Assembly: GCF_004121055.1 (NCBI RefSeq)
Contig: NZ_PYAL01000001.1
Location: forward strand, 1,054,001-1,118,000
Length of the DNA stretch: 64,000 nt
Source: Achromobacter aloeverae
Lineage (GTDB): Bacteria > Pseudomonadota > Gammaproteobacteria > Burkholderiales > Burkholderiaceae_B
Direction: 5' to 3'
Below are positions 34,086 to 44,174 of the stretch, piece by piece; the stretch's first letter is position 1, and each line of letters starts with the position of its first letter. A model generated the notes under the pieces. It saw only the letters and a list, made by a program, of their open reading frames with translations. It ran no database searches and had not been told where the DNA came from. A program made the translations under genes and the position numbers.

Positions 34086-35315
34086 CTACAGGTCCGGCGA
34101 CAAGGGCATGTCGACGCCCCCGCTGACGGCCTTGACCGGTCCGCTGGCCGAAGGCTGGATATCGAAATCGAAGATTTCGGTCGGCAACCACAGCGTGGCG
34201 CACGCATTGGGAATGTCCACCACGCCGCTGATGTGCCCCTGCACGGGCGCCGTGCCCAGGATGGAATAGGCCTGCGCGCCGGAATAGCCAAACTTCTTCA
34301 GGTACTCGATGGCATTGAGGCAGGCTTGACGATACGCGATGTGCACGTCGAGATAGTGCTGGCTACCCTTTTCATCAACCGAAATACCTTCGAAGATCAG
34401 GTAATCCTTGTAATTCGGCGTAATGGGACTGGGCTTGAAGATGGGGTTGCGGATGGCGTATTTCTCCATGCCGCCCTTGATCAGGTTGACCCGCATATGG
34501 ATCCAGCCGGCCATCTCGATGGCGCCGCAGAACGTGATCTCGCCATCGCCTTGCGAGAAATGCAGGTCGCCCACCGACAGGCCGCCGCCCTTCACGTAGA
34601 CCGGGAAGAAGACGCGCGAACCGCGCGACAGGTCCTTGATGTCGCAATTGCCGCCATGTTCGCGCGGCGGCACCGTGCGCGCGCCTTCGGACGCCGCCTT
34701 GTCGCGGGCGGCGCCGGACAGCTTGCCCATGTGCGCCGTCTTGGGCGCGGGCGGATTGGCCAGCGGCGGCACGCGGTTGGGGTTGGTATCGATCAGCGCC
34801 TGTTCGCGCCTGTTCCAGGTATCGAGCATCGCCTGGTCGGGCAGGCAGCCGATCAGCCCGGGGTGGATCAAGCCGGCGAAGTTCACGCCCGGGATATGGC
34901 GCGAACTGGTGTACATGCCGTGGAAATCCCAGATGGATTTCTGCGCCTGGGGAAAGTGCTCGGTCAGGAAGCCGCCGCCGTTCTTCTTGCTGAAGAAGCC
35001 GTTGAACCCCCACAGGCTGTCCGGCTTGGCGCCGATGTCGAGGAAGTCCACCACCAGCAGGTCGCCCGGCTCGGCGCCTTCGACACCCACGGGGCCGGAC
35101 AGGAAGTGCACCGTCGACAGGTCGACGTCGCGCACGTCGTCGGCGCTGTCGTCGTTCTTGATGGCGCCGCCGGTCCAATCGTAGGTTTCCAGCACGAAGT
35201 CATCGCCCGGCTTGACCCAGACGGCGATGGGAATGTCCGGATGCCAACGGTTATGGATGTTCTCGTTTTCGTAGGGTGACTGGGCCAGGTCGACTTTGAT
35301 CAGGGTATCGGGCAT
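34086..35315 (-). CDS. fmdA: formamidase / short-chain amidase
   Basis: A 409-residue acetamidase/formamidase-family enzyme hydrolysing formamide (and sometimes acetamide or propionamide) to the acid and ammonia. Landmarks are HNRWHPDIPIAVWVKPGD, HFLSGPVGVEGAEPGDLLVVDFLDIG, EHGGNCDIKDLSRGSRVFFPVYVKGGGLSVGDLHFSQGDGEI and CGAIEMAG. AAAGGAGC precedes the ATG. Position directly after urtE matches the fmd cluster of Methylophilus, where the amidase and an amide/urea importer are co-expressed for nitrogen supply. Product ammonia would enter glutamine synthesis. Confidence 0.95.
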   Translation of the reverse strand: MPDTLIKVDLAQSPYENENIHNRWHPDIPIAVWVKPGDDFVLETYDWTGGAIKNDDSADDVRDVDLSTVHFLSGPVGVEGAEPGDLLVVDFLDIGAKPDSLWGFNGFFSKKNGGGFLTEHFPQAQKSIWDFHGMYTSSRHIPGVNFAGLIHPGLIGCLPDQAMLDTWNRREQALIDTNPNRVPPLANPPAPKTAHMGKLSGAARDKAASEGARTVPPREHGGNCDIKDLSRGSRVFFPVYVKGGGLSVGDLHFSQGDGEITFCGAIEMAGWIHMRVNLIKGGMEKYAIRNPIFKPSPITPNYKDYLIFEGISVDEKGSQHYLDVHIAYRQACLNAIEYLKKFGYSGAQAYSILGTAPVQGHISGVVDIPNACATLWLPTEIFDFDIQPSASGPVKAVSGGVDMPLSPDL

Positions 35316-35381
35316 GACTTGCTCCTTTGGTGGATGAAGCGATTGGAACGGAACGGCGGCGGCCGGGGCGGTTCGCCGCGG

Positions 35382-36074
35382 CTACACGGACAGGTAGCGG
35401 CTGATGGTCTGCTCGTCCACCTCGTCGCGCTTGTTCTCGTGCACGAAGCGTCCCTTGTCGATGACGATCAGGCGGTCGGCGATCTGCATGGTGAAACTGA
35501 GCACCTGCTCGGACACGACGATGGCCAGGTCCTTGAGCTTGCGGATTTCCAGCAGCGTGCGGGCGATGTCCTTGATGATGGACGGCTGTATGCCTTCGGT
35601 GGGCTCGTCCAGCATCAGCACCTTGGGCTGCGTGACCAGGGCGCGGGCGATGGCCAGTTGCTGCTGCTGGCCGCCGGACAGGTCGCCGCCGCGCCGCCGC
35701 CGCATCTCGTGCAGCACCGGGAACAGCGCGTAGATGTCCTCGGGCACCGGATCGCGCAAGGCGCTGCCGCGTAGTCCGGTGCGGATGTTCTCCTCCACCG
35801 TCAGCGTGGGAAAGATCATGCGCCCCTGCGGCACGTAGGCCACGCCCGCGCGCACCCGCTGGAAGCTTTCCATCCGGCTGATGTCGCGGCCGTCGACCTC
35901 CACCTTGCCGCCCATGGCGGGCAGCACGCCCATCAGGGTCTTGAACAAGGTGGTCTTGCCCATGCCGTTGCGGCCCATCACGGCCACGATTTCGCCCTTG
36001 GCGACATCGAGGTCCACGCCGTGGATCACACGGCTCTGGCCATACCCGGATTGCAGTCCCGATACGGTGAACAT
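35382..36074 (-). CDS. urtE: urea/short-chain amide ABC transporter ATP-binding subunit
   Basis: A 230-residue branched-chain-type ABC ATPase (LivF group). Walker A is AVMGRNGMGKTTLFKT, the signature LSGGQQQQLAIARAL, and Walker B LMLDEPTEGIQPSII. It teams with UrtD to energise the UrtBC permeases. It is separated from urtD by 98 bases that contain two strong GC hairpins, so it may be translated from a processed or attenuated mRNA. Subunit naming follows gene order and family similarity: UrtE is very close to LivF/FmdF. Confidence 0.93.
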   Translation of the reverse strand: MFTVSGLQSGYGQSRVIHGVDLDVAKGEIVAVMGRNGMGKTTLFKTLMGVLPAMGGKVEVDGRDISRMESFQRVRAGVAYVPQGRMIFPTLTVEENIRTGLRGSALRDPVPEDIYALFPVLHEMRRRRGGDLSGGQQQQLAIARALVTQPKVLMLDEPTEGIQPSIIKDIARTLLEIRKLKDLAIVVSEQVLSFTMQIADRLIVIDKGRFVHENKRDEVDEQTISRYLSV

Positions 36075-36092
36075 GGCTTTTCTCCTGGAGCA

Positions 36093-36161
36093 CGGGGCCA
36101 CGGCCCCGGTTCGATGGGTACGGCGTCGATGACCGGGCGCGGCGTTCGAGGCCGCGCCCGG
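36093..36161 (-). promoter_or_regulatory. two GC-rich hairpins between urtD and urtE
   Basis: CGGGGCC (36093-36099) pairs with GGCCCCG (36102-36108). CCGGGCGCGGC (36133-36143) pairs perfectly with GCCGCGCCCGG (36151-36161) across a 7-base loop. The larger one sits 11 bases after the urtD stop. Such structures inside an operon can end, pause or protect transcripts and so set urtE and fmdAB levels relative to urtABCD. Confidence 0.5.
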
Positions 36162-36172
36162 CCGGCGCCGCT

Positions 36173-36942
<770 letters not shown>

Positions 36943-36946
<4 letters not shown>

Positions 36947-38124
36947 GCGGCCTCCGTATTGCCGGCAGCGGATTGGGCGGGAGCGGCGGGACTTGCCGGG
37001 TCGGCGGCCGCGGGACTGCCTGCCCGGGCCGCCACGGCGCTGCCCCGGCGCGCCAGGCGCGGCTTGACGTACTGCGCGTAGAGGCCTGCCAGGCCATTGG
37101 GGAAGGCCATCACCACCGCGATGAAGAGGCCGCCCATCAGGAACAGCCACAGCTGGGGGAAGCTTTCCGAAAAATAGCTCTTGCCGAAATTCACCAGCAG
37201 GGTGCCGTAGACCGCGCCCAGCAGCGACAGCCGGCCGCCCACCGCGGCGAAGATCACCATCTCGATCGAGGGCACGATGCCCACGAAGGACGGCGACATG
37301 AAACCGACCTGCAGCGTGAACATGGCGCCGCCGATGGCGGAGAACACGGCCGCCACGCAGAATACGAATACCTTGAAGCTGGACACGTCATAGCCGGAGA
37401 AGCGCACCCGCTCCTCCTTGTCGCGCATCGCCATCAGCAGCTTGCCCAGCTTGGAGGACAGCAGGAAGCGGCCGAACAGCAGGCAGGCGAACAACAGCGC
37501 GGCATTGACGAAGTACAGGATCACGCGCGCCGAGTCGCTGCGGATGTCCCAGCCGAGCAGCGTGCGCAGGTCCGTGATGCCGTTGACGCCGCCGGTGTAC
37601 CCCTGCTGGCCGATGATCAACACCGACAGGATCAGGGCCACGGCCTGGGTCACGATGGCGAAATAGGTGTCGCCCACGCGCCGCTTGAACATGGCCACGC
37701 CCAGCACCAGGGCCAGCAGCGCCGGCACGATGGGCACCGCGAACAAGGTGAAGATGAAGCTCTTGAACGGCACCCAGAACCACGGCAACGCCGTGATCTG
37801 GTTCCAGTCCATGAAATCCGGTATGCCGGGCGTGGACTGGATCTTGGTGGCTTCCACGCTGGACGCCTCCAGCTTGAGGAACATGGCCATGCAGTAGCCG
37901 CCCAGGCCGAAGAACACGCCCTGCCCCAGGCTGAGTATGCCGCCATAGCCCCAGCACAGCACCAGCCCGAGGGCGACGAAAGCGTAGGTCAGGTACTTGC
38001 CGACCAGGTTCAGCCTGAAGCTGTCCAGCAGCAGCGGGAAGAGGACGAAGATCAGCGCCGCGAGGATGGCGATGCCGATGAGGCCCTCGCGTCCGCCCAG
38101 GACATTCTTGTATAGGGTTTTCAC
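36943..38124 (-). CDS. urtC: urea/short-chain amide ABC transporter permease
   Basis: A 393-residue inner-membrane permease of the LivM/UrtC type with about ten helices. It contains the segment MFLKLEASSVEATKIQSTPGIPDFMDWN, a loop characteristic of UrtC, and the C-terminal KLGKLLMAMRDKEERVRFSGYDV coupling region. It starts at a GTG (38124) with GGAGTAGGA directly upstream; an open frame extends further but antisense to urtB. The last 40 residues are Ala/Pro-rich and probably disordered. It pairs with UrtB. Confidence 0.94.
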
Positions 38125-38141
38125 GTTCCTACTCCCGCCGC

Positions 38142-39059
38142 CTACTTGCGGACCTTGATCGAGAACAACCCTTGCGGGCGCAGCATCAGGATGATGACCA
38201 CCGCGGACAGGGTCAGCACCTTCGCCATGGAACCGGTCAGGAAGAATTCCGACACGGATTGGGTCTGGGCGATGACGAAGGCCGACGCGATGGTGCCGTA
38301 CAGGCTCGCGGCGCCGCCAAACACCACCGTCAGGAAGGTATCGACGATGTACAGCGATCCGCTGGTGGGCCCGGTCGATCCGATGGTGGTGAACGCCGCG
38401 CCCGCGATGCCGGCGATGCCGCAGCCCAGCGCGAAGGTCACGCGGTCGACCCGCTTGGTATCGATCCCCACCGAGCCGCTCATGACGCGGTTCTGCACCG
38501 TGGCGCGCACATGCAGGCCCCAGGTCGACCGGAACAGGGCCAGCAGCAGGCCGCAGGTGAGGATCACGGTAATGACCATCACCGTCAGGCCGTTGACGGG
38601 AATATCGACGCCCGGCAGCGGCTGCACCGAACCCATCAGCCACTCCGGCAGCGTCGGGCTGACTTCGCGCGGGCCGAAGATCGAGCGCAGCGCCTGCTGC
38701 ATCACCAGCGACAGCCCCCAGGTCGCCAGCAGGGTGTCCAGCGGCCGGCGGTACAGGTGGCGGATCAATACCCACTCCACCAGCCAGCCCAGCGCGAAGG
38801 TGACGGCGAAGGCCGCGGCGATGGCGACGAAGAAGTAATAAGGCATGAGCGACGGCAGGTACTGCTGCGTCAGCTCCGAGAACAGGTAGGTGGTATAGGC
38901 GCCGACGGCGAGGAACTCGCCATGTGCCATGTTGATCACCCCCATCTGGCCGAAAATGATGGCCAGGCCCAGGGCCATGAGCAACAGGACGCTGAAGACG
39001 GACAGGCCATTGAAGCCCTGCATCAGCAGGATGGCGCCGAGGTCTGAGAAGGATTCCAT
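38142..39059 (-). CDS. urtB: urea/short-chain amide ABC transporter permease
   Basis: A 305-residue LivH/UrtB permease with about eight membrane helices. GLAIIFGQMGVINMAHGEFLAVGAYT is the conserved N-terminal family motif, and TQSVSEFFLTGSMAKVLTLSAVVIILMLRPQGLFS the C-terminal one. ATG start at 39059. The gap from the urtA stop (178 bases) contains a small hairpin (GACCCG-ACG-CGGGTC, 39123-39137), which may help keep the binding protein at higher level than the membrane parts. Confidence 0.94.
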   Translation of the reverse strand: MESFSDLGAILLMQGFNGLSVFSVLLLMALGLAIIFGQMGVINMAHGEFLAVGAYTTYLFSELTQQYLPSLMPYYFFVAIAAAFAVTFALGWLVEWVLIRHLYRRPLDTLLATWGLSLVMQQALRSIFGPREVSPTLPEWLMGSVQPLPGVDIPVNGLTVMVITVILTCGLLLALFRSTWGLHVRATVQNRVMSGSVGIDTKRVDRVTFALGCGIAGIAGAAFTTIGSTGPTSGSLYIVDTFLTVVFGGAASLYGTIASAFVIAQTQSVSEFFLTGSMAKVLTLSAVVIILMLRPQGLFSIKVRK

Positions 39060-39237
39060 GGCAGGCCCTCAGGTTGGATGAATGCTTGCGTCGGGGAGAT
39101 CGGCGCTGCCCTTGCCGCCGTGGACCCGACGCGGGTCGACCGTGTGGCGACGACGTCGCAACGCCCTCGCCGCGGGACGCTGCGCGCGGCCCGCCACGGG
39201 ATACTCGTCCCCCGGGCAGGCGGCGCGCGGCGCCTGC

Positions 39238-40500
39238 TTACTGGTATCCCTTGGGGAAGGGATCCGGCTTGATCAGGTCCTTGGTTTCGAAGACCACGTC
39301 GAATTGCCCGTCCTTGCGGATCTGTCCCACGCGGGTGCGGCTCCACAAGTGGTGGTTGGGATCGACCTTCACGTAGCCCTCGGGCGCTTCCTTGAACTCC
39401 TGGCCCGGCGCCGCCGCCACGACCTTGTCGACGTCGAAGCTGCCGGCCTTCTCGACCGCCATCTTCCACAGCCACGGCCCCAGGTAGGCGGCCTGCGTCA
39501 CGTCGCCGATCACGGCGTTGGGACCGTACTTGGCCTTGAAGGCGGCGACGAACTTCTTGTTGTTCGGGTTGTCCAGGCTCTGGAAGTACTTCATGCAGGA
39601 ATAGAAGCCCTCGGCGTTCTCGCCGCCGATGCCCAGCAGCTCGTCCTCGGTGACGGACAGCGTCAGCAGCTTCTGCTTGTCCGCCGTAACGCCCGCGGCC
39701 TTCAACTGCTTGTAGAAGGACACGTTGCTGCCGCCCACCACGTCGGCGAACACCACGTCCGGCTTTTTCAGCTTGATCTTGTTGATCAGCGAGCCGAACT
39801 GCGTGTGGCCCAGCGGGTAATACTCTTCTCCCACCACCTCGCCCTTGAGCACGTTCTCGATGTGCTTGCGCGCGATCTTGTTCGACGTGCGCGGCCAGAT
39901 GTAGTCGGACCCGACCAGGTAGAAGGTCTTGGCTTTCTTTTCCTCGTGCAGCCAGTTCAGGCTGGCGAGGATCTGCTGGGTGGCTTCCTGGCCGGTGTAG
40001 AACACGTTCTTGGACTGCTCCAGCCCTTCATAGAACGTCGGGTAGTACAGCAGGCCGTTTTCCTTTTCGAAGACCGGCAGCACCGCCTTGCGCGAAGCCG
40101 ACGTCCAGCAGCCAAACACGGTGGCGACCTTGTCGCTCACCAGCAGCTTGCGCGCCTTCTCGGCGAACGTCGGCCAGTCGGACGCGCCGTCTTCCTGGAT
40201 GATCTTGATCTGGCGGCCCAGGATGCCGCCGGCGGCGTTGATCTGCTCGATCGCCAGGCGCTCGGCCTGGATCGAACCGGTCTCGCTGATGGCCATGGTG
40301 CCGGTGGCCGAATGCAACTGGCCGACGGTCACTTCGGTGTCGGTAACGGCCAGCCCCGTCGTATTGACGGCCGCCGTGGCCGGGCCGGCGGCGCGGCTGA
40401 AGGCGGGAATGCCCAGCAGCGGCAGCGACGCCAGCGCCAGGGTGGCGCGGCGACGCGCGGGCGACGCGAGTTCGTTGGGATAACGGGGGTTGCGAGACAT
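39238..40500 (-). CDS. urtA: urea/short-chain amide ABC transporter substrate-binding protein
   Basis: A 420-residue periplasmic binding protein of the UrtA/AmiC-FmdD type. A twin-Arg-like signal (SPARRRATLALASLPLLGIPAFSRAAG) precedes the mature start. Family features are VGQLHSATGTMAISETGSIQAERLAIEQINAAGGILGR, VFGCWTSASRKAVLPVFE and LLYYPTFYEGLEQSKNVFYTG, the ligand-binding region for urea or amides. ATG at 40500. It leads the operon urtABCDE-fmdAB, and because fmdA follows rather than ureases, short-chain amides may be the main cargo. The divergent transporter-kinase gene shares the 248-bp promoter region. Confidence 0.95.
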   Translation of the reverse strand: MSRNPRYPNELASPARRRATLALASLPLLGIPAFSRAAGPATAAVNTTGLAVTDTEVTVGQLHSATGTMAISETGSIQAERLAIEQINAAGGILGRQIKIIQEDGASDWPTFAEKARKLLVSDKVATVFGCWTSASRKAVLPVFEKENGLLYYPTFYEGLEQSKNVFYTGQEATQQILASLNWLHEEKKAKTFYLVGSDYIWPRTSNKIARKHIENVLKGEVVGEEYYPLGHTQFGSLINKIKLKKPDVVFADVVGGSNVSFYKQLKAAGVTADKQKLLTLSVTEDELLGIGGENAEGFYSCMKYFQSLDNPNNKKFVAAFKAKYGPNAVIGDVTQAAYLGPWLWKMAVEKAGSFDVDKVVAAAPGQEFKEAPEGYVKVDPNHHLWSRTRVGQIRKDGQFDVVFETKDLIKPDPFPKGYQ

Positions 40501-40588
40501 CGAACGCTCCTTGCGGATGAGACGCTTTAGGGGAAACCCGATGTCGCGGCGATGCTGGAATATGCGCCACGCCCGGGGGTTCGATGCC

Positions 40589-40615
40589 ATACTAGGAACG
40601 CATGACGCAGCGCAA
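40589..40615 (-). promoter_or_regulatory. candidate urtA promoter
   Basis: On the minus strand TTGCGC (40610-40615) and TAGTAT (40589-40594) are separated by 15 bases, a short spacer that would need activation. The proximal dyad at 40616-40634 touches the -35 element, the place for a class II-type activator. Confidence 0.35.
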
Positions 40616-40684
40616 CATACGTTGATTGACGTAGTGGCTACCCAGCCTCCCAGGAAGTACAAAGCCGGCATACGTCAATCGACG
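40616..40684. promoter_or_regulatory. paired regulator-binding dyads between urtA and the transporter-kinase gene
   Basis: CATACGTTGATTGACG (40616-40631) and CATACGTCAATCGACG (40669-40684) are 13/16 identical as direct repeats, and each contains a CGTY-N4-GACG dyad. They are 53 bp apart, about five helical turns, so proteins bound to both would face the same side. One abuts the urtA -35 and the other precedes the divergent kinase gene. The natural candidate binder is the LuxR-type regulator encoded at 44155. Confidence 0.6.
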
Positions 40685-40748
40685 CATACATGGACGCGTC
40701 GGTCGGACGCGACGTGGTTACATAAACACAACAAGGGGACGCGAAAGC

Positions 40749-43700
40749 GTGGACGCAAGCGCAACACAACGCATCGTCAAGATCCGCCGCGACTACAACA
40801 CCTGGGTCGCCAACGAGACCCTGGAAGACTACGCGCTGCGCTTCACGCCGCTGTCCTTCCGCAAGTGGTCCGAATTCCGGGTCGCCAACACCGCCGTGGG
40901 CGCCGTGTCCTTCCTGGCGCTGGAGGCCATCGGCGGCGCGCTGGCCTTGAACTACGGCTTCATCAACGCCTTCTGGTCCATCATGGCGGTGTCGGTGCTG
41001 ATCTTCCTGACGGGGCTGCCCATCGCCTACTACGCCGCCCGCCACGGCCTGGACATGGACCTGCTCACGCGCGGCGCCGGCTTCGGCTACATCGGATCGA
41101 CCATCACGTCCCTGATCTACGCGTCCTTTACCTTCATTTTCTTCGCGCTCGAAGCGGCCATCATGGCGCTGGCGTTGGAATTGTGCACGGGCTTGCCGCT
41201 ATCGCTGGGGTACCTGGTGTGCGCGGTGGCCATCATTCCCTTCGTCACCTATGGCATCACGCTGGTCAACCGCCTGCAGGCGTGGACGCAACCCGTCTGG
41301 CTGGTGCTGCTGGCGCTGCCTTACGTCTTCATCCTGGCCAAGGATCCCGGCGCGCTTGGCGGCCTGTTCGACTATGCCGGGCGCAACGGCAACGGTGGCC
41401 ACTTCGACCTGCTGATGTTCGGCGCCGGCGTGGCCGTCGGCGCGGCGCTGATCACGCAAATCGGCGAACAGGTCGATTTCCTGCGCTTCCTGCCCGCCAG
41501 GACGGCGGCCAACCGCCGGCGCTGGTGGCTGGCCTTGCTGTGCGCCGGGCCGGGCTGGATCATTCCCGGCGCGGCCAAGATGCTGGCCGGCGCCTTCCTG
41601 GCCTACCTGGCGCTGGGCCATGGCGTGCCCGCCGCCAAGGCGGCCGACCCGACCAAGATGTACCTGGTGGCCTTCCGCTACGTCTTCGACCATCCGGCGT
41701 GGGCGCTGGGCGCGATGACGCTGTTCGTGGTGGTGTCGCAGGTGAAGATCAACGTCACCAACGCCTATGCCGGCTCGCTGGCCTGGTCCAACTTCTTCGC
41801 CCGCATCACCCACAGCCACCCCGGCCGCGTCGTGTGGCTGGTGTTCAACGTGCTGATCGCCATTGGCCTGATGGAGATGGGCGTGTTCGATGCGCTCGAA
41901 CACGTGCTGGCCATCTTCGCGCACGTGGCCATCGCGTGGATAGGCTCGCTGGTGGCGGACCTGGTGGTCAACAAGCCGCTGGGCCTGAGTCCGCGCGGCA
42001 TCGAGTTCCGGCGCGCCTATCTGTATGACATCAATCCGGTGGGCGTGGGCAGCATGCTGCTGGCGCTGGTCCTGTCGCTGGTGGCCTATGCCGGCGCCTT
42101 CGGCGCGGTGGCCCAGGCCCTGTCGCCCTTCATCGCCTTGCTGGCGGCATTCGTCACCGCGCCGGCGATCGCCCGCGCCACGCGCGGCCGCTACTACCTG
42201 GCGCGCCAGCCGCACGACCTGTCCGGCGCCGCGGCCGGCCCGGACGCGCCCGCGACGCCATACGGCCTGCGCTGCGTCATCTGCTCCAACCTGTTCGAAG
42301 CGCAGGACATGGCGCAATGCCCTGCCTACAACGGCGCCATCTGCTCCCTGTGCTGCACGCTCGATGCCCGCTGCCAGGACCGCTGCAAGACCGGGTCGCG
42401 CCTGCAGGACCAGTTCGGCTCGGCGCTGCGCCGCATCCTGCCCGGCGCGGCGACGCCGCTGTTCCACACCCGGCTGGCGCACTACCTGGTCGTGATCGGC
42501 ATGATAGGCGGACTGCTGGCCGCCATCCTGGCGCTGATCTACTACCAGGAAGCGGTCACGTTCGCGCAGGTGGGCGCCGACACCTCGGCCTTGCGCGCGA
42601 CCTTCCTGAAGCTGTTCGCCGCGCTGCTGCTGATCGGCGGCGTGGCCGCATGGTGGCTGGTGCTGACGAACGAAAGCCGCCAGGTGGCGCAGGAAGAGTC
42701 CGACCGCCAGACCAACCTGCTGCTCAGGGAAATCGAGGCCCACCGCCAGACCGACGCCCAGCTGCAGAAGGCCAAGGAAGCCGCCGAAGCCGCCAACCTG
42801 GCCAAGAGCCGCTTCATGGGCGGCATGAGCCATGAACTGCGCGCGCCGCTGAACAGCATCCTGGGCTATGCGCAGATCCTGCAACGCGACGCCGCCATGC
42901 CCGCCGGCAGGCGCGAGGCCATCGATGTCATCCATCGCAGCGGCAAGCATCTGCTCGGCCTGATCGACGGCCTGCTCGACATCGCCCGCATCGAAGCCGG
43001 CAAGCTGCGCCTGGAAACCGCCGACCTGCGCCTGCCGGAATTCCTCGACCAGATCGTCAAGATGTTCCAGCCGCAAACCGCGCTCAAGGGGCTGGCCTTC
43101 CACTACGAGGCCGCGCCCAACCTGCCCAAGATCGTCCATATCGACGAGAAGCGCCTGCGACAGATCCTCATCAACCTGTTGAGCAACGCCGTCAAGTTCA
43201 CCCGCGCCGGACACGTGGCGCTGCGCGTGCGCTATGCGTCCAACATGGTGCAGATGGAAGTCGAGGACAGCGGCGCCGGCATACCGGCGCCGGACCTGGA
43301 GCGCATCTTCATGCCCTTCGAACGCAGCTGGGCGGCGACCGAGCAGGCCGACACCGGGACCGGCCTGGGCCTGACCATCTGCCGCATGCTGACCGGCATC
43401 ATGGGCGGCGAACTGACCGTACGCAGCGTGTTGGGCCAGGGCAGCGCCTTCACCCTCAAGCTGTTCCTGCCGGAAGTGCGTTCGCCGCGCAGCGACCTGC
43501 GGCCCGGCGGCACGGTGGTCGGCTACGCGGGAGAACGGCTGGGCGTGCTGATCGTCGACGACCAGCCCTCGCAGCGCCGCATCCTGCGCGACATGCTGGA
43601 GCCGCTGGGCTTCACCATCCACGAGGCGGGCAATGGCCAGGACTGCCTGGCGCGGGTGCACACCTTGCGGCCGGCGCTGATCCTGATGGACATCTCCATG

Positions 43701-44174
43701 CCGGGCATGCCGGGTTCGGAAGTGTGCCGGGTGCTGCGCGACCAGGGCGTGGGCGTGCCGGTCATCATCGTGTCGGCCCATGCCCATGGCCTGGACCCCA
43801 AGGAAGCGGTGCAATCGGGACTGACCGACTGGCTGGTCAAGCCGGTCAACCTGGACGACCTGCTCCACAAGATCGGCCAGCATCTGAAGCTGGCGTGGGT
43901 GACGCAGGCCCCACCGCCCGAACCCGAGGCGCCGGACGAGGCGCGCCTGCGCACGGTGGCGCTGGACCGCGAGGACGCCGAGTCCTTGCTGGAGCTGGGC
44001 GCCATGGGCTATATCAAGGGCATATTCGCGCGCCTGGACGAGATCCGCGCGCGCGCCCCGCATACCGCGCCGCTGATCGACCATCTGGCGCTGCTGGCCA
44101 AGGATTTCCGGCTGGCCGAATACAACACGCTATTGAAGGAATACGTACAGCACCATGCCGCAAGCCTCCGATAA
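40749..44174 (+). CDS. NCS1-type transporter / cysteine-rich module / hybrid histidine kinase-receiver
   Basis: A 1141-residue membrane protein. Residues 30-480 are an NCS1 (nucleobase/allantoin/hydantoin) transporter with about 12 helices (LALNYGFINAFWSIMAVSVLIFLTGLPIAYYAARHGLDMDLLTRGAGFGYIGS). Residues 507-547 hold eight cysteines (509, 512, 524, 532, 535, 536, 542, 546). Two further helices follow (about 570-595 and 625-645). The kinase core has His695 (GGMSHELRAPLNSILG), the N-box LINLLSNAVKF, and GTGLGLTICRML. A receiver with Asp981 (LILMDISMPG) and a helical tail complete it. The GTG at 40749 has AAGGGG upstream. Divergent from urt-fmd and overlapping the LuxR regulator, it is probably a sensor for urea, amide or a nucleobase breakdown product. 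Confidence 0.93.
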   Translation: MDASATQRIVKIRRDYNTWVANETLEDYALRFTPLSFRKWSEFRVANTAVGAVSFLALEAIGGALALNYGFINAFWSIMAVSVLIFLTGLPIAYYAARHGLDMDLLTRGAGFGYIGSTITSLIYASFTFIFFALEAAIMALALELCTGLPLSLGYLVCAVAIIPFVTYGITLVNRLQAWTQPVWLVLLALPYVFILAKDPGALGGLFDYAGRNGNGGHFDLLMFGAGVAVGAALITQIGEQVDFLRFLPARTAANRRRWWLALLCAGPGWIIPGAAKMLAGAFLAYLALGHGVPAAKAADPTKMYLVAFRYVFDHPAWALGAMTLFVVVSQVKINVTNAYAGSLAWSNFFARITHSHPGRVVWLVFNVLIAIGLMEMGVFDALEHVLAIFAHVAIAWIGSLVADLVVNKPLGLSPRGIEFRRAYLYDINPVGVGSMLLALVLSLVAYAGAFGAVAQALSPFIALLAAFVTAPAIARATRGRYYLARQPHDLSGAAAGPDAPATPYGLRCVICSNLFEAQDMAQCPAYNGAICSLCCTLDARCQDRCKTGSRLQDQFGSALRRILPGAATPLFHTRLAHYLVVIGMIGGLLAAILALIYYQEAVTFAQVGADTSALRATFLKLFAALLLIGGVAAWWLVLTNESRQVAQEESDRQTNLLLREIEAHRQTDAQLQKAKEAAEAANLAKSRFMGGMSHELRAPLNSILGYAQILQRDAAMPAGRREAIDVIHRSGKHLLGLIDGLLDIARIEAGKLRLETADLRLPEFLDQIVKMFQPQTALKGLAFHYEAAPNLPKIVHIDEKRLRQILINLLSNAVKFTRAGHVALRVRYASNMVQMEVEDSGAGIPAPDLERIFMPFERSWAATEQADTGTGLGLTICRMLTGIMGGELTVRSVLGQGSAFTLKLFLPEVRSPRSDLRPGGTVVGYAGERLGVLIVDDQPSQRRILRDMLEPLGFTIHEAGNGQDCLARVHTLRPALILMDISMPGMPGSEVCRVLRDQGVGVPVIIVSAHAHGLDPKEAVQSGLTDWLVKPVNLDDLLHKIGQHLKLAWVTQAPPPEPEAPDEARLRTVALDREDAESLLELGAMGYIKGIFARLDEIRARAPHTAPLIDHLALLAKDFRLAEYNTLLKEYVQHHAASLR

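Noticed and set aside
41199-44084. A 961-codon open frame antisense to the transporter-kinase.
   Set aside because: Composition is His/Gln/Arg-rich as expected from the complement of the real gene; no motif.
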